DNA of 64,000 bases from contig NZ_JAKFIA010000001.1 in the NCBI RefSeq assembly GCF_022569295.1, positions 387,001-451,000 on the forward strand. The letters are read 5' to 3'. A model generated the notes under the pieces. That model was not told the DNA's origin. It made no database searches and saw only the letters and a program-made list of their open reading frames with translations. This DNA comes from Pedomonas mirosovicensis. Lineage in GTDB: Bacteria; Pseudomonadota; Alphaproteobacteria; Sphingomonadales; Sphingomonadaceae. Shown here piece by piece: positions 1-9,048 of this stretch. Made by a program: the position numbers and the translations under genes. Numbering within the stretch: the stretch's first letter is position 1; every line of letters begins with the position of its first letter.

Positions 1-231
1 GCCCTTGTCGAGGTTCAGCCCCAGGGGCGAGGGGGCGATGATCGGATGGCCGTTGAACGATACGGCGTAGGTGGGCTGCTGCTCCGCGTTGGCATCCAGC
101 ACAATTTCCACGCGACCGTCGGGCGAGGCGAGCTTCAGCGCCTCCGCTTGCGCCGCAAACGGCAGGCCAGCCGCCGCAAGAATAAGAAAAGCTCCAAGCT
201 TCCGCTGTCCCAGCGCGGTTGCGACACGCAT
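1..231 (-). CDS. Glycoside hydrolase family 97 protein, N-terminal fragment
   Basis: Only the first 77 codons lie in the window; the gene runs off the left edge. It starts at ATG 231 behind a GGGGAG ribosome-binding site. Residues 1-26 form a signal peptide (basic start, hydrophobic FLILAAAGLPFA, AQA cleavage site). The mature start reads LKLASPDGRVEIVL followed by SFNGHPIIAPSPLGL, which matches the N-terminal beta-sandwich of GH97 alpha-glucosidases and alpha-galactosidases, exported enzymes that act on oligosaccharides. The catalytic barrel is outside the window, so substrate and inverting or retaining class cannot be told. Confidence 0.7.
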   Translation of the reverse strand, partial: MRVATALGQRKLGAFLILAAAGLPFAAQAEALKLASPDGRVEIVLDANAEQQPTYAVSFNGHPIIAPSPLGLNLDKG

Positions 232-333
232 TCATCACTCCCCGACTTACAAATAAAATGTCACGTCGGGTGTAATGACTTTACCTTAAATTGCAAACCC
301 TCCCTCGGGCAGGGCGTCAGAAGGGGCCTGCCT

Positions 334-1227
334 TCAGGACATGGGATTGGGCGGCGCGGCCGGTTCGCCCGGCAGGGGGATGAACTCCTGGTTGTCCAGG
401 TCGGGCAGTTTCATGCGGCCCGCGCGCCAGTCAGCCTTGGCCTGCTCGATGCGCTCCCTGGACGAGGAGACGAAATTCCACTCGATATAGCGCGGGCCGA
501 TCGGCTCGCCCGCCAGCAGCATGATGATGGCCGGTTCCGCAGCCGCAAGCGTCACCGGCTGGCGCGGGGTGAACACCAGCATCTGGCCCGCGCCATAGCG
601 GCGGCCATCCACCTCGACGCTGCCCGAGGCAATGTAGGCCGCCCGCTCGGCATAGTCGTCCGGCACGGCGGCGCGCGCGCCCGCGTCCATGACCAGATGC
701 ACATAGGCCATGGGCGAGAAGGTGCTCACCCCCGCCTTAAGGCCAAAGGCCTCGCCCGCCACCACCCGGCCCCACACGCCGTCCTCCTGCCACACCGGCA
801 GGTCCGCGCCGCCCACATGCTCGAAGCCGGGTTCGGTTTCTTCATGCGCTTCGGGCAGCGCCACCCAGGCCTGGATGCCATCCATGGGTCCGCCCTCGCG
901 CCGGGCCCTCTCGAAGCGCTCGCTGTGGGTGATGCCGCGTCCGGCGGTCATCCAGTTCACCTCACCGGGGCGGATGGGCTGCTCCGTCCCCAGGCTGTCG
1001 CGGTGCATGATCTCGCCCTCGAACAGGTAGGTGATGGTGGACAGCCCGATGTGCGGGTGCGGCCGCACGTCGACGCTGCGGGGCAGCCCTGCCGGAAACT
1101 CCACCGGCCCCATGCGGTCGAAGAAGATGAACGGCCCCACCATGCGCCGCTTCGCATAGGGCAGCACCCGCCCTACCTCGAAGCCGCCCAGGTCCCGGCA
1201 CCGCTGTTCGATCGCCAGCTCGATCAT
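334..1227 (-). CDS. Pirin family protein
   Basis: A 297-residue cupin of the pirin family, non-haem iron proteins linked to redox sensing; some have quercetinase activity. The N-terminal cupin holds the metal-site signature VRPHPHIGLSTITYLFEG and later GRGITHSER. The reading frame stays open 57 codons further upstream, but ATG 1227 is preceded by a strong AGGAG site and begins the conserved domain, so I start there. It is divergent from the OsmC gene 200 bp away, and a second pirin lies 1.7 kb on. The exact substrate cannot be inferred. Confidence 0.85.
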   Translation of the reverse strand: MIELAIEQRCRDLGGFEVGRVLPYAKRRMVGPFIFFDRMGPVEFPAGLPRSVDVRPHPHIGLSTITYLFEGEIMHRDSLGTEQPIRPGEVNWMTAGRGITHSERFERARREGGPMDGIQAWVALPEAHEETEPGFEHVGGADLPVWQEDGVWGRVVAGEAFGLKAGVSTFSPMAYVHLVMDAGARAAVPDDYAERAAYIASGSVEVDGRRYGAGQMLVFTPRQPVTLAAAEPAIIMLLAGEPIGPRYIEWNFVSSSRERIEQAKADWRAGRMKLPDLDNQEFIPLPGEPAAPPNPMS

Positions 1228-1427
1228 ATGAGGTCTCCTCTCCTCGCCGCATGTGGCGACAACGCATTGCGCCGCGCCATGGTGGCCTGTCTCGCGCCGC
1301 GCGGCAATGCCGTGCTTGCCCCGGTCCGGGGAACCGGCGCGTCCGGCAATGCGCTTCCCTCCGCGGGCAGGCGGAACTACCTTCTCATCGGTTCCCAAAC
1401 GCAGCTTCGAACTTCAGGGAGGTCAGC

Positions 1428-1850
1428 ATGATCCGCAAGGCACGCGCCGTCTGGCGCGGTACGGGCAAGGAGGGCACCGGCGCGCTTACCACGGACTCAG
1501 GGGTCCTGAACGGCACCGCCTACTCCTTCCGCACCCGCTTTGAGAATGGCGAAGGCACCAACCCGGAGGAGCTGATCGCAGCTGCCCATGCCGGCTGCTT
1601 CACCATGGCCCTCGCCTTCCAGCTTCAGAACGCGGGCGTCACGCCCACTGAACTGACCACCGAAGCGGCGGTAACGCTGGAGAAGGAGGGAGAAGGCTTC
1701 AAGGTCAGCCGCTCGGCCCTCACGCTGACCGCCGACGTGCCGGGCATCGAGCGCGCACAGTTCGACGAGCTGGCGAACAAGGCCAAGGCGGGCTGCCCCA
1801 TCTCCAAGCTGCTGAACGCCGAGATCACGCTCGACGCCACGCTTAAGTAG
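1428..1850 (+). CDS. osmC: OsmC family peroxiredoxin
   Basis: A 140-residue OsmC/Ohr-superfamily thiol peroxidase that detoxifies organic hydroperoxides in the cytoplasm. The two redox cysteines are C57 ([10 protein letters not shown]) and C123 (AGCPISKLL), at the spacing of E. coli OsmC. The N-terminal [17 protein letters not shown] segment is OsmC-type rather than Ohr-type. Start ATG 1428 follows GGGAGG. The 3' end overlaps the convergent LysR gene by 8 bp, so the two mRNAs would be complementary there. It sits in a local redox-stress group with two pirins and WrbA. Confidence 0.87.
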   Translation: MIRKARAVWRGTGKEGTGALTTDSGVLNGTAYSFRTRFENGEGTNPEELIAAAHAGCFTMALAFQLQNAGVTPTELTTEAAVTLEKEGEGFKVSRSALTLTADVPGIERAQFDELANKAKAGCPISKLLNAEITLDATLK

Positions 1851-2778
1851 CCTGCGCCTCTTCCGGCCGTTCGGCCCAGGGAGCGGAGGCGAAGCGGCGG
1901 GCGAGGAAGTCGATGAGCACGGACACCCGGGCCGGGCGCAGCCCACCCGGGGGCGTGACGATGTAGAGGCTGATGGGCGGCAGCGACCAGTCGGGCAGCA
2001 CCACCTCCATCTTGCCCTCGTGCAGCTCGCGCCACATCAGGAACTCCGGCAGCACGGCCAGCCCCAGCCCGGCGCAGAGCGCCGGCAGCATGGCATCGGC
2101 GTTGTTGATCCGCAGCGGGCCCGACAGGCTGACGCTGTATTCCCCCTCCCTTGGATGGTGGAAGTGCCAGACATAGGGTGTGGACAGATAAGTATAGATG
2201 AGCGCCCGGTGCGATTGCAGGTCGCGCGGATGCTGGGGCCGGCCGTGCTGGTCGAAGTAGGCGGGCGATGCCGCCACCATGCGCCGCACCGCGCACAGGC
2301 GTCGTACCCTGAGGGATGAGTCCGGCAGCGCCGCGATCCGCAGACCAAGATCAAACCCACCGCCCACCAGATCGACCGTCTGGTCGCTGAGGTGCAGGTC
2401 TATCTCCACATCCGGATAGGTTTTCAGAAATTCCGGCAGCAGCGGCGCCAGATGCTGCACGCCGAAGGTCATGGGCGCAGCCATGCGAACCAGCCCGCGC
2501 GGCGTGGCGGACTGCATCATGGCCTCGGCTTCCGCCGCCTCGCCCTCCGCCAGGATCTGCGCCGCGCGCGGCAGGGCGGCCCGGCCGCTCTCGCTCAGCG
2601 ACAGCCGCCGCGAGGTGCGGTGGAACAGGCTGGCGCCCAGCCGCTCCTCCAGCCGCGATACCGCCTTGGAAACGGTGGGCTTGGACAGCCCCAGGTCAAG
2701 GGCGGCGCGGGCAAAGGAGCCGGTTTCCGCCACCTTGGCGAAGATGGCCCAGGCTTCGAAGTCAGGCAGGCGCGACAT
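1843..2778 (-). CDS. LysR family transcriptional regulator (YhaJ-like)
   Basis: A 311-residue LysR-type regulator. The winged HTH is at residues 5-65 ([20 protein letters not shown], then [12 protein letters not shown]); the rest is the effector-binding domain. ATG 2778 starts the conserved region; the longer open frame lacks a better start. It is transcribed away from a pirin gene across a 137-bp gap holding a T-N11-A palindrome. E. coli yhaJ-yhaK is a comparable LysR-pirin neighbour pair, and YhaJ responds to aromatic or quinone-like compounds. Control of the pirin and perhaps wrbA is therefore a reasonable inference. Confidence 0.85.
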   Translation of the reverse strand: MSRLPDFEAWAIFAKVAETGSFARAALDLGLSKPTVSKAVSRLEERLGASLFHRTSRRLSLSESGRAALPRAAQILAEGEAAEAEAMMQSATPRGLVRMAAPMTFGVQHLAPLLPEFLKTYPDVEIDLHLSDQTVDLVGGGFDLGLRIAALPDSSLRVRRLCAVRRMVAASPAYFDQHGRPQHPRDLQSHRALIYTYLSTPYVWHFHHPREGEYSVSLSGPLRINNADAMLPALCAGLGLAVLPEFLMWRELHEGKMEVVLPDWSLPPISLYIVTPPGGLRPARVSVLIDFLARRFASAPWAERPEEAQAT

Positions 2779-2827
2779 GCGAAAATCCGGAAATGCCAAA
2801 ATGCAGAAACGCAAAAATTTGGAAACG

Positions 2828-2842
2828 ATGGTTTTCAACCAT
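2828..2842. promoter_or_regulatory. LysR-type operator (T-N11-A palindrome)
   Basis: The sequence ATGGTTTTCAACCAT is a perfect inverted repeat with 6-bp arms and a 3-bp centre, and contains the T-N11-A core of LysR-regulator boxes. It lies in the divergent gap between the LysR gene (start 2778) and the pirin gene (start 2916). The position fits autoregulation together with activation of the pirin. Confidence 0.6.
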
Positions 2843-2915
2843 TTCTATTTTGAAATCCGTTCTGCCCCTTATCTTGCACTCAAGCAAGCCCTTCAGCGAC
2901 AGAGGAGCTGAAATC

Positions 2916-3614
2916 ATGATCGACATTCGCCCATTCAGCAGCCTCGGCCACGCCAACCATGGCTGGCTCGATGCCCGGCATCACTTCTCGTTCTCCCGCT
3001 ACTTCGATCCGGCCCGCATGGGCTGGGGCAAGCTCCGGGTCTGGAATGATGATGCCATCGCGGCCAACTCGGGCTTTCCACCCCATCCGCACGCCGACAT
3101 GGAAATCATCACCTATGTCCGCACCGGGGCCATCACCCACGAGGACAGCCAGGGCAACCACGGCCGCACCGAAGCGGGTGACGTGCAGGTGATGGCCGCC
3201 GGCACCGGCATCGTTCATTCCGAATACAATCTGGAGGCCGAGACCACGACGCTGTTCCAGATCTGGATCGAGACGGACAAGCCCGGCGCCACCCCGTCGT
3301 GGGGCGCCAAGCCTTTCCCCAAGGGCGAGCGGGCCGGCCGCCTTGCGGTGCTGGCCAGCGGTTTCGAGGAGGATACGGACGCCCTGCCCATCAACGCCCA
3401 CGCCCGCGTGCTCGGCGCGACCCTGAAGGCGGGCGAGACGGCGGATTATGGCCTGGGCGCTGGCCGCCACGCCTATCTCGTGCCCGCCGTCGGCACGGTG
3501 GAGGTGAACGGCGTCAAGATCAACACCCGCGACGGCGCAGCGATCAAGGACGAGGAGACGATCCGCATTACCGCCCTTGAGGACGCCGAGATCGTGCTGG
3601 TCGATGCCGCGTAG
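2916..3614 (+). CDS. Pirin family protein (YhaK-like)
   Basis: A 232-residue bicupin of the YhaK branch of pirins, shorter than the pirin at 334-1227. Signature segments are RHHFSFSRYFDP near residue 20, GFPPHPHADMEIITYV with the metal-binding histidines, and GTGIVHSEYN. Start ATG 2916 follows AGAGGAG. It lies divergent from a LysR gene, with wrbA 116 bp downstream, suggesting a quinone or electrophile response unit. The stop codon lies inside the first copy of a 26-bp tandem repeat. Confidence 0.87.
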   Translation: MIDIRPFSSLGHANHGWLDARHHFSFSRYFDPARMGWGKLRVWNDDAIAANSGFPPHPHADMEIITYVRTGAITHEDSQGNHGRTEAGDVQVMAAGTGIVHSEYNLEAETTTLFQIWIETDKPGATPSWGAKPFPKGERAGRLAVLASGFEEDTDALPINAHARVLGATLKAGETADYGLGAGRHAYLVPAVGTVEVNGVKINTRDGAAIKDEETIRITALEDAEIVLVDAA

Positions 3615-3670
3615 GCGGCAAGGCTAATACCCCCGCGTAGGCGGCAAGAGCAATGCCCCCGCGTAGGCGG
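3608..3670 (+). repeat. 26-bp direct tandem repeat, about 2.4 copies
   Basis: The 11-mer CGCGTAGGCGG begins at 3608, 3634 and 3660, an exact 26-bp period. Between copies the spacer is GCAAGGCTAATACCC-like with few changes. The first copy contains the pirin stop codon, so gene-end sequence has been duplicated downstream. It lies in the gap before wrbA. No function is evident; it looks like slippage or local duplication. Confidence 0.8.
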
Positions 3671-3730
3671 TCTGCCAAGTCTTTCAGTTGCGTTGCGTTT
3701 CATTGAAACAGGTGGAGTTGGAGATTACCC

Positions 3731-4330
3731 ATGAGCAAAGTGCTCGTTCTGTACTACTCGTCCTACGGACATATTGAGACAATGGCCCAGGCGATCGCCG
3801 AGGGCGCGCGCGAAGCGGGTGCCACGGTCGATATCAAGCGGGTGCCGGAACTGGTTCCGGACGAGGTGGCGCGGAACGCTCACTTCAAGCTCGACCAGGA
3901 AGCGCCCATTGCCACGGTCGCGGACCTGGAGAAATATGACGCCATCATCATCGGCACGCCCACCCGCTTCGGGCGCCTCGCCTCGCAGATGGCCAGCTTC
4001 CTCGATCAGGCGGGCGGCCTGTGGGCGCGCGGGGCGCTGAACGGCAAGGTGGGCGCGGTGTTCACCTCCACCGCAACCCAGCATGGCGGCCAGGAGATGA
4101 CGCTGTTCTCCGTCATCCCGACGCTGCTGCACTTCGGCATGGTGGTGGTGGGCCTGCCCTACAGCTTCCAGGGTCAGACGCGGATGGACGAGATCACCGG
4201 CGGGAGCCCCTATGGCGCCACCACGCTGGCCGCCGGCGACGGCTCGCGCAAGCCGAGCGAGTCCGAGCTGGAGGGCGCCCGCTTCCAGGGCCGCCACGTG
4301 GCGGAGGTCGCCAACCGCCTGTTCGGCTGA
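3731..4330 (+). CDS. wrbA: NAD(P)H:quinone oxidoreductase WrbA
   Basis: A 199-residue flavodoxin-fold enzyme that reduces quinones by two electrons using NAD(P)H and FMN, avoiding semiquinone formation. The N-terminal [20 protein letters not shown] is the FMN phosphate loop; [19 protein letters not shown] and the [11 protein letters not shown] loop are typical of WrbA, as is the full length. It starts at ATG 3731. A strong terminator follows at 4359. Its position after the LysR-pirin pair supports a role in quinone or aromatic stress. Confidence 0.93.
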   Translation: MSKVLVLYYSSYGHIETMAQAIAEGAREAGATVDIKRVPELVPDEVARNAHFKLDQEAPIATVADLEKYDAIIIGTPTRFGRLASQMASFLDQAGGLWARGALNGKVGAVFTSTATQHGGQEMTLFSVIPTLLHFGMVVVGLPYSFQGQTRMDEITGGSPYGATTLAAGDGSRKPSESELEGARFQGRHVAEVANRLFG

Positions 4331-4358
4331 CCGGCATCACCCGCACATATGACCGGAC

Positions 4359-4391
4359 AAGGCGGGGCCGCCACGGCTGCCCCGCCTTTTT
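4359..4391 (+). terminator. Intrinsic terminator after wrbA
   Basis: A perfect 9-bp stem (AAGGCGGGG with CCCCGCCTT) encloses a 12-nt loop and runs into five T residues at 4387-4391. It lies 29 bp past the wrbA stop. Confidence 0.85.
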
Positions 4392-4505
4392 CCTGTTCCA
4401 GGCGTGTCACAGTTACGCCGAACGCTGCAAAAAATTTGGCGAACGGGCCCGTCTGCGGCGCGTTTAACCATTGGCCTTCGCTTCTGAAATCGCTAAGCCT
4501 CCGCC

Positions 4506-5120
4506 ATGGCAATCTATCTTCATGAAGGCGATCTGCCGGACGGTGTCCTGACCGACGGCGCGATCGCGGTTGACACTGAAACGCTGGGCCTGGTGCCGTT
4601 GCGTGACCGGCTGTGCCTTGTCCAGCTTTCCGATGGCCAGGGTGACGAGCACCTGGTGCGGTTCCGCCCTGGCCAGTACGACGCGCCGAACCTCAAGCGC
4701 CTGCTGGAAAATCCGAACCAGTTGAAGCTCTTCCACTTCGCCCGCTTCGATCTGGCGGTGCTGCGCCATTATCTGGGCGTGACCGTCCAGCCGGTCTACT
4801 GCACCAAGATCGCCTCCAAGCTCACCCGGACCTATACCGACCGCCACGGCCTCAAGGACTTGGTGCGGGAAATGCTGGGCGTCGATATCTCCAAGCAGCA
4901 GCAGTCCTCCGACTGGGGCGCGGACGTGCTGTCCGATGCCCAGAAGGAATACGCCGCCGGCGACGTGCGCTACCTGCACCGCCTGAAGGCGGTTCTGGAC
5001 ACGCGGCTGGCGCGCGAGGGCCGGACGGAACTGGCGCAGGCCTGCTTCACCTTCCTGCCCTACCGCGCCGAACTGGATCTGCTCGGCTGGCCCGAAACCG
5101 ACATCTTTGCTCACGCGTGA
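4506..5120 (+). CDS. rnd: Ribonuclease D, short form
   Basis: A 204-residue DEDD-family 3'-5' exoribonuclease for tRNA and stable-RNA processing. Exo I is VDTETLGL (D23, E25), Exo II is LFHFARFDLAVL and Exo III is YAAGDVRYL. The HRDC domains of E. coli RNase D are absent, as is usual for the roughly 205-residue alphaproteobacterial form. It starts at ATG 4506. Its stop overlaps the GTG start of lptC, so it appears to head or feed the LPS-transport operon. Confidence 0.9.
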   Translation: MAIYLHEGDLPDGVLTDGAIAVDTETLGLVPLRDRLCLVQLSDGQGDEHLVRFRPGQYDAPNLKRLLENPNQLKLFHFARFDLAVLRHYLGVTVQPVYCTKIASKLTRTYTDRHGLKDLVREMLGVDISKQQQSSDWGADVLSDAQKEYAAGDVRYLHRLKAVLDTRLAREGRTELAQACFTFLPYRAELDLLGWPETDIFAHA

Positions 5121-5758
5121 CGCTGAAGCCTCCCCCTCTTCCCGAATGGCGCGCCGGAGCCATGCGCGGCCCGAAGGTTGGCGGGCGGTACGACCGCTTC
5201 GTCAAGGTGATGCGGGTCGCCATGCCGGCTGCTTCGGTGGTGCTGCTGCTGGCCGTTCTGGTCTGGCCGCTCATCAGCGGGCAGGAGATGTCGTTCGTGC
5301 TGTCGAAGGACCGGGTGGAGGTCAGCCCGGAGCGGCTGCGTATGGAATCGCCGCACTACCGGGGAACGGATGCGCGTGGCCGGCCCTTTGAGATTACGGC
5401 TCGTCGCGCCGTACAGCGCACCTCGGCGACGCCGATCGTGGAGCTGGTGGACGTGGCCGCGCGGATGACCATGTCGAACGACGTGGTGCATGTCGAGGCC
5501 AAGAAGGGCAGCTACGACCTCGATCAGGAACAGTTGCGGGTCACGGGACCACTGGTGCTGACAACCGACCGCGGCTATCACCTCACCACGCGAGACGCTG
5601 TCGTGGACTTGCCGTCGAAGACCGCCTACGGGTCGGACGGCGTTGAAGGCAGGGGTCCCCTCGGGGAATTCCGGGCGCAGCGGTTCCGCGCCAATATCGA
5701 TGCCGAGACGGTGGTCTTCGAGGGCGGCACGCACATGCGGATCACGCCGCGGTCGTAA
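5117..5758 (+). CDS. lptC: LPS export ABC transporter periplasmic protein LptC
   Basis: A bitopic inner-membrane protein passing lipopolysaccharide from LptB2FG to LptA. It has one transmembrane helix at about residues 34-53 and a periplasmic beta-jellyroll after it. Start is GTG 5117, overlapping the rnd stop as GTGA; ATG 5162 is an alternative. Its place immediately before lptA and lptB confirms the identification, since LptC sequences diverge greatly. Confidence 0.85.
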   Translation: MTLKPPPLPEWRAGAMRGPKVGGRYDRFVKVMRVAMPAASVVLLLAVLVWPLISGQEMSFVLSKDRVEVSPERLRMESPHYRGTDARGRPFEITARRAVQRTSATPIVELVDVAARMTMSNDVVHVEAKKGSYDLDQEQLRVTGPLVLTTDRGYHLTTRDAVVDLPSKTAYGSDGVEGRGPLGEFRAQRFRANIDAETVVFEGGTHMRITPRS

Positions 5759-5774
5759 AGGAAAGAGGGCAGAC

Positions 5775-6317
5775 ATGCGCTGGTGGCTGGCAGGCTTGGC
5801 CGCAATGGCCGCACTGGGGGTTGAGGCAACCCCACAGAACGTCTTCGCACAGGACATCTCAGCCCTGCGCCGCCACGACACGGACGCCACGATCGATGTG
5901 GACGCCGACCGCTTCGAGGTGCGCGACCGGGAGAACATCGCCGTCTTCCAGGGCAACGTGAAGGTGAATCAGGCCAACCTGACGCTCGAGGCCAACACGG
6001 TGCGCGTCTACTACGACCGTGCACAAAACAACGATCTGGCCATCCTGCGGATCGATGCCAACGGCAATGTCCAGCTCACCTCTCCGTCCGAGCGGGCGCT
6101 GGGCAACTATGGCATCTACGATGTCAAGCAGCGGCAGATCACGCTTGTCGGCAACGTGCGTCTCATCAAGGGCGAGTCCACCTTGAATGGCGACCGCCTG
6201 CAGGTAAATCTGGACTCGGGCGTCATACGTCTCAATGGCGCCCCGACCCAGGCTGGCCAATCCAGCGGCCGCGTAACGGGCCGCTTCGTTGTGCCGCCGC
6301 GCGAGGATCAGCGCTAG
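5775..6317 (+). CDS. lptA: LPS transport periplasmic protein LptA
   Basis: A 180-residue periplasmic bridge protein of the Lpt pathway. A signal peptide covers residues 1-25 (cleavage after VFAQ). The OstA-like fold shows DVDADRFEVRDRENIAVFQGNVKVNQANLTLEAN in two pieces typical of the family, then a repeated strand pattern. ATG 5775 follows a GGAAAGAGGG site 16 bp after lptC. A 140-bp gap separates it from lptB. Confidence 0.88.
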   Translation: MRWWLAGLAAMAALGVEATPQNVFAQDISALRRHDTDATIDVDADRFEVRDRENIAVFQGNVKVNQANLTLEANTVRVYYDRAQNNDLAILRIDANGNVQLTSPSERALGNYGIYDVKQRQITLVGNVRLIKGESTLNGDRLQVNLDSGVIRLNGAPTQAGQSSGRVTGRFVVPPREDQR

Positions 6318-6457
6318 GCTGCCGTGTAGACGTGGGCAAACCGCCCATTGCGCCTTTCCTTCCAGCTGGCTCATGCATATTCTGGGCCAGCTTGGGCGGC
6401 TGCAACACCAATTGTTAAATGTAATGCTTTAGCCACGACTCAAGGCGACGGTGAATC

Positions 6458-7243
6458 ATGACAGACGGCACTCTCGGCACGGACCTTCAACCCGACGCGG
6501 CGGACATCGCCACGGCGGAACAGACCGGCCTGCACGTCGTCTCCATCGCCAAGTCCTATGACAGCCGCGCCGTCCTCAGGGACGTCTCGCTTTCGGTCCA
6601 CCGCGGCGAGGTGGTGGGCCTGCTCGGCCCCAACGGCGCGGGCAAGACCACCTGCTTCTATTCCATCATGGGGCTGGTACTGCCGGACCACGGCCGCATC
6701 ATGCTGAACGGGCTGGATATCACCCGCCTGCCCATGTACCGCCGCGCCGGGCTCGGCCTTGGCTACCTGCCGCAGGAAACCTCCATCTTCCGCGGCCTCA
6801 CGGTTGAGGAGAACATCCTCGCCGTGCTCGAGGTGGTGGTGAAGGACCGCGACGAGCGCATGGCCCGGCTCGACCAGCTGCTGGAGGAGTTCTCCATCAC
6901 CCGCCTGCGGAAATCCCCGGCGCTTGCGCTGTCCGGCGGCGAGCGGCGGCGCGTGGAGATCGCCCGGGCGCTGGCGGCCGCGCCGTCCATCATGCTGCTG
7001 GACGAGCCGTTCGCCGGCATCGACCCCATTTCCATCGCCGACATCCGCGAGCTGGTCGCCCACCTGAAGGACCGGGATATCGGCGTGCTCATTACCGACC
7101 ATAATGTGCGCGAGACCCTGGATATCGTCGACCGCGCGTGCATCATCTATGATGGCAAGGTGCTGTTCGAGGGTACGCCCGATGCCCTTGTCGCCGATCC
7201 TCAGGTTCGCCGCGTTTATCTTGGCGAACATTTCTCGCTCTAG
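6458..7243 (+). CDS. lptB: LPS export ABC transporter ATP-binding protein LptB
   Basis: A 261-residue ATPase that powers LPS extraction from the inner membrane. Walker A is GPNGAGKTT (57-65), the signature LSGGE is at 158-162, and Walker B IMLLDEP is followed by FAGIDPIS, a hallmark of LptB. The H-loop is [10 protein letters not shown]. The N-terminus is about 20 residues longer than in E. coli. rpoN follows 23 bp downstream, the order seen in many proteobacteria. Confidence 0.95.
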   Translation: MTDGTLGTDLQPDAADIATAEQTGLHVVSIAKSYDSRAVLRDVSLSVHRGEVVGLLGPNGAGKTTCFYSIMGLVLPDHGRIMLNGLDITRLPMYRRAGLGLGYLPQETSIFRGLTVEENILAVLEVVVKDRDERMARLDQLLEEFSITRLRKSPALALSGGERRRVEIARALAAAPSIMLLDEPFAGIDPISIADIRELVAHLKDRDIGVLITDHNVRETLDIVDRACIIYDGKVLFEGTPDALVADPQVRRVYLGEHFSL

Positions 7244-7266
7244 CAGAAGGGAAAAACCGCTCCCCC

Positions 7267-8871
7267 ATGGTTCTGGGACCCCGCCTCGATCTCCGCCAAG
7301 GCCAGCAGCTGGTGATGACTCCCCAGCTGCAGCAGGCGATCAAGCTCCTGGCGCTCACGAACCTGGAACTGGAGAGCTTCATTGCCGCCGAGGTAGAGAA
7401 GAATCCGCTGCTCGAGGCCTCCGACAACGACGGCGATGGGCCTGATGGCGGGCCGGATGACATCCCCCTGGAAGCCGACGGCGCGGACGGAGGCGACTCT
7501 GCCCTCGACGGGGACCTGCTCGACGGAGGCGCCGACGTCCCTACCGCCGATGCCCTGCTGGACGGCGCCATGGCGAACGGAAACGACTCGCCTCTCGACA
7601 TCGATATCGATTCCGAAATCTACCATCACGACAGCGCGAGCGACCGCATGTCCGATGGCGCGGCGGATGGCGGGCTCGAGTCCTCCCTCAGCCTTAGCAG
7701 CCAGGGCTCCATGTCCGGTGGCCAGCCGGACGAAGACCTGCCCGGCATCGACGGCCTCCTGATCGATAACCGCAGCCTGACGGATCATCTGCACGATCAG
7801 GCCCGCGCCGCCTTCCGCGATCCCCAGTCGCTGGCCATCGCCACCTACCTCATCGATCTGGTGGACGACGCCGGTTACCTCAGCGAGCCGGTGGAGGAAG
7901 TCGCCGCGCGCCTTGGCGCTTCGCTCGCGCAGGCTCTTGGCGTCCTCAAGGTGCTCCAGACCTTCGAGCCGGCCGGCGTCTGCGCCCGGTCGCTGGGCGA
8001 GTGCCTCAAGATTCAGGCCCGCGAGGCGGACCGGCTCGACCCCGCCATGGAAGCCCTGCTCGATAACCTCGATGTGCTGGCCAAGGGCGACCTCGCCGCG
8101 CTGCGCCGCATCTGCGGGGTGGACCAGGAAGACCTGGCCGACATGATTCAGGAGCTGCGCGGCTACAACCCCAAGCCCGGCCTCGCCTTCGGCTCGGAGA
8201 GCGCCCAGACGGTGGTGCCCGACATCTTCGTGCGCCGCATGTCCGCCGGCGGCTGGGGCGTGGAGCTGAACACCGCCACCCTGCCGCGGGTGCTGGTGAA
8301 CCGCACCTACTATGCCGAGCTTAGCACCCGCGCCTCCAAGGCCGAGCGCCTGTTCCTGTCCGAATGCCTCCAGTCCGCCAACTGGCTGGTCAAGGCGCTG
8401 GACCAACGCGCCCGCACCATCCTCAAGGTGGCGACCGAGCTGGTGCGCCAGCAGGAAGAGTTCTTCGAGCAAGGGGTCAAGGCCCTGAAGCCGCTCAACC
8501 TCAAGCACATCGCAGAGGCCATCGGCATGCACGAATCGACCGTCTCGCGTGTGACGGCCAACAAGTTCCTCGCCTGTCAGCGGGGCGTTTTCGAGCTGAA
8601 GTATTTCTTCACCTCGGCCATTCAATCCGCCGACGGGGGCGATGCCCACTCGGCGGAAGCCGTGAAGCAGCGGATTAAGGAACTGATCGATCAGGAGAAA
8701 CCCGACGCCATCCTGTCCGACGACAAGCTGGTGGAAATCCTGGTCGCGGAAAAGTTCGACATCGCCCGCCGCACGGTGGCAAAATATCGCGAAGCACTGA
8801 AAATCCCTTCAAGCGTTCAACGCCGTAGGCTCAAGATGCTTGAAGCTGGTCAACGGATGAACGGTCGCTAA
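7267..8871 (+). CDS. rpoN: RNA polymerase sigma-54 factor RpoN
   Basis: A 534-residue sigma-54. Region I opens with LDLRQGQQLVMTPQLQQAIK, an acidic, D/G/A-rich region II follows at about residues 55-160, then the core-binding and HTH domains. The RpoN box ARRTVAKYRE is at 500-509. Sigma-54 needs an AAA+ activator and typically serves nitrogen and flagellar genes. It is encoded with hpf and ptsN downstream, the classical rpoN cluster. Confidence 0.96.
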   Translation: MVLGPRLDLRQGQQLVMTPQLQQAIKLLALTNLELESFIAAEVEKNPLLEASDNDGDGPDGGPDDIPLEADGADGGDSALDGDLLDGGADVPTADALLDGAMANGNDSPLDIDIDSEIYHHDSASDRMSDGAADGGLESSLSLSSQGSMSGGQPDEDLPGIDGLLIDNRSLTDHLHDQARAAFRDPQSLAIATYLIDLVDDAGYLSEPVEEVAARLGASLAQALGVLKVLQTFEPAGVCARSLGECLKIQAREADRLDPAMEALLDNLDVLAKGDLAALRRICGVDQEDLADMIQELRGYNPKPGLAFGSESAQTVVPDIFVRRMSAGGWGVELNTATLPRVLVNRTYYAELSTRASKAERLFLSECLQSANWLVKALDQRARTILKVATELVRQQEEFFEQGVKALKPLNLKHIAEAIGMHESTVSRVTANKFLACQRGVFELKYFFTSAIQSADGGDAHSAEAVKQRIKELIDQEKPDAILSDDKLVEILVAEKFDIARRTVAKYREALKIPSSVQRRRLKMLEAGQRMNGR

Positions 8872-8952
8872 GGAGCGTTTCGCAGCAAGGCGCATTCCTT
8901 TCGGGGACGGCCTTGCAAGATCTCCCGACCGTCACGACATCCCTTTTAAGGG

Positions 8953-8976
8953 GGTGGCCATTAACGAGCGGCCACC
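8953..8976 (+). other. Hairpin in the rpoN-hpf gap
   Basis: GGTGGCC and GGCCACC pair across a 10-nt loop. No T-tract follows, so it is not a good intrinsic terminator. It could reduce read-through or stabilise an mRNA end in the 177-bp gap before hpf. Confidence 0.4.
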
Positions 8977-9048
8977 ACCCTCCGCAGAGGTGCGGCCCGG
9001 CGTTTTCAGGGAGGGGCCGTTACCTAAGGACCAACCAAGGAGAGTGCT

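Noticed and set aside
3608-3670. A CRISPR array
   Set aside because: Repeats are directly tandem at 26 bp with near-identical spacers, no cas genes are near and only 2.4 copies exist.
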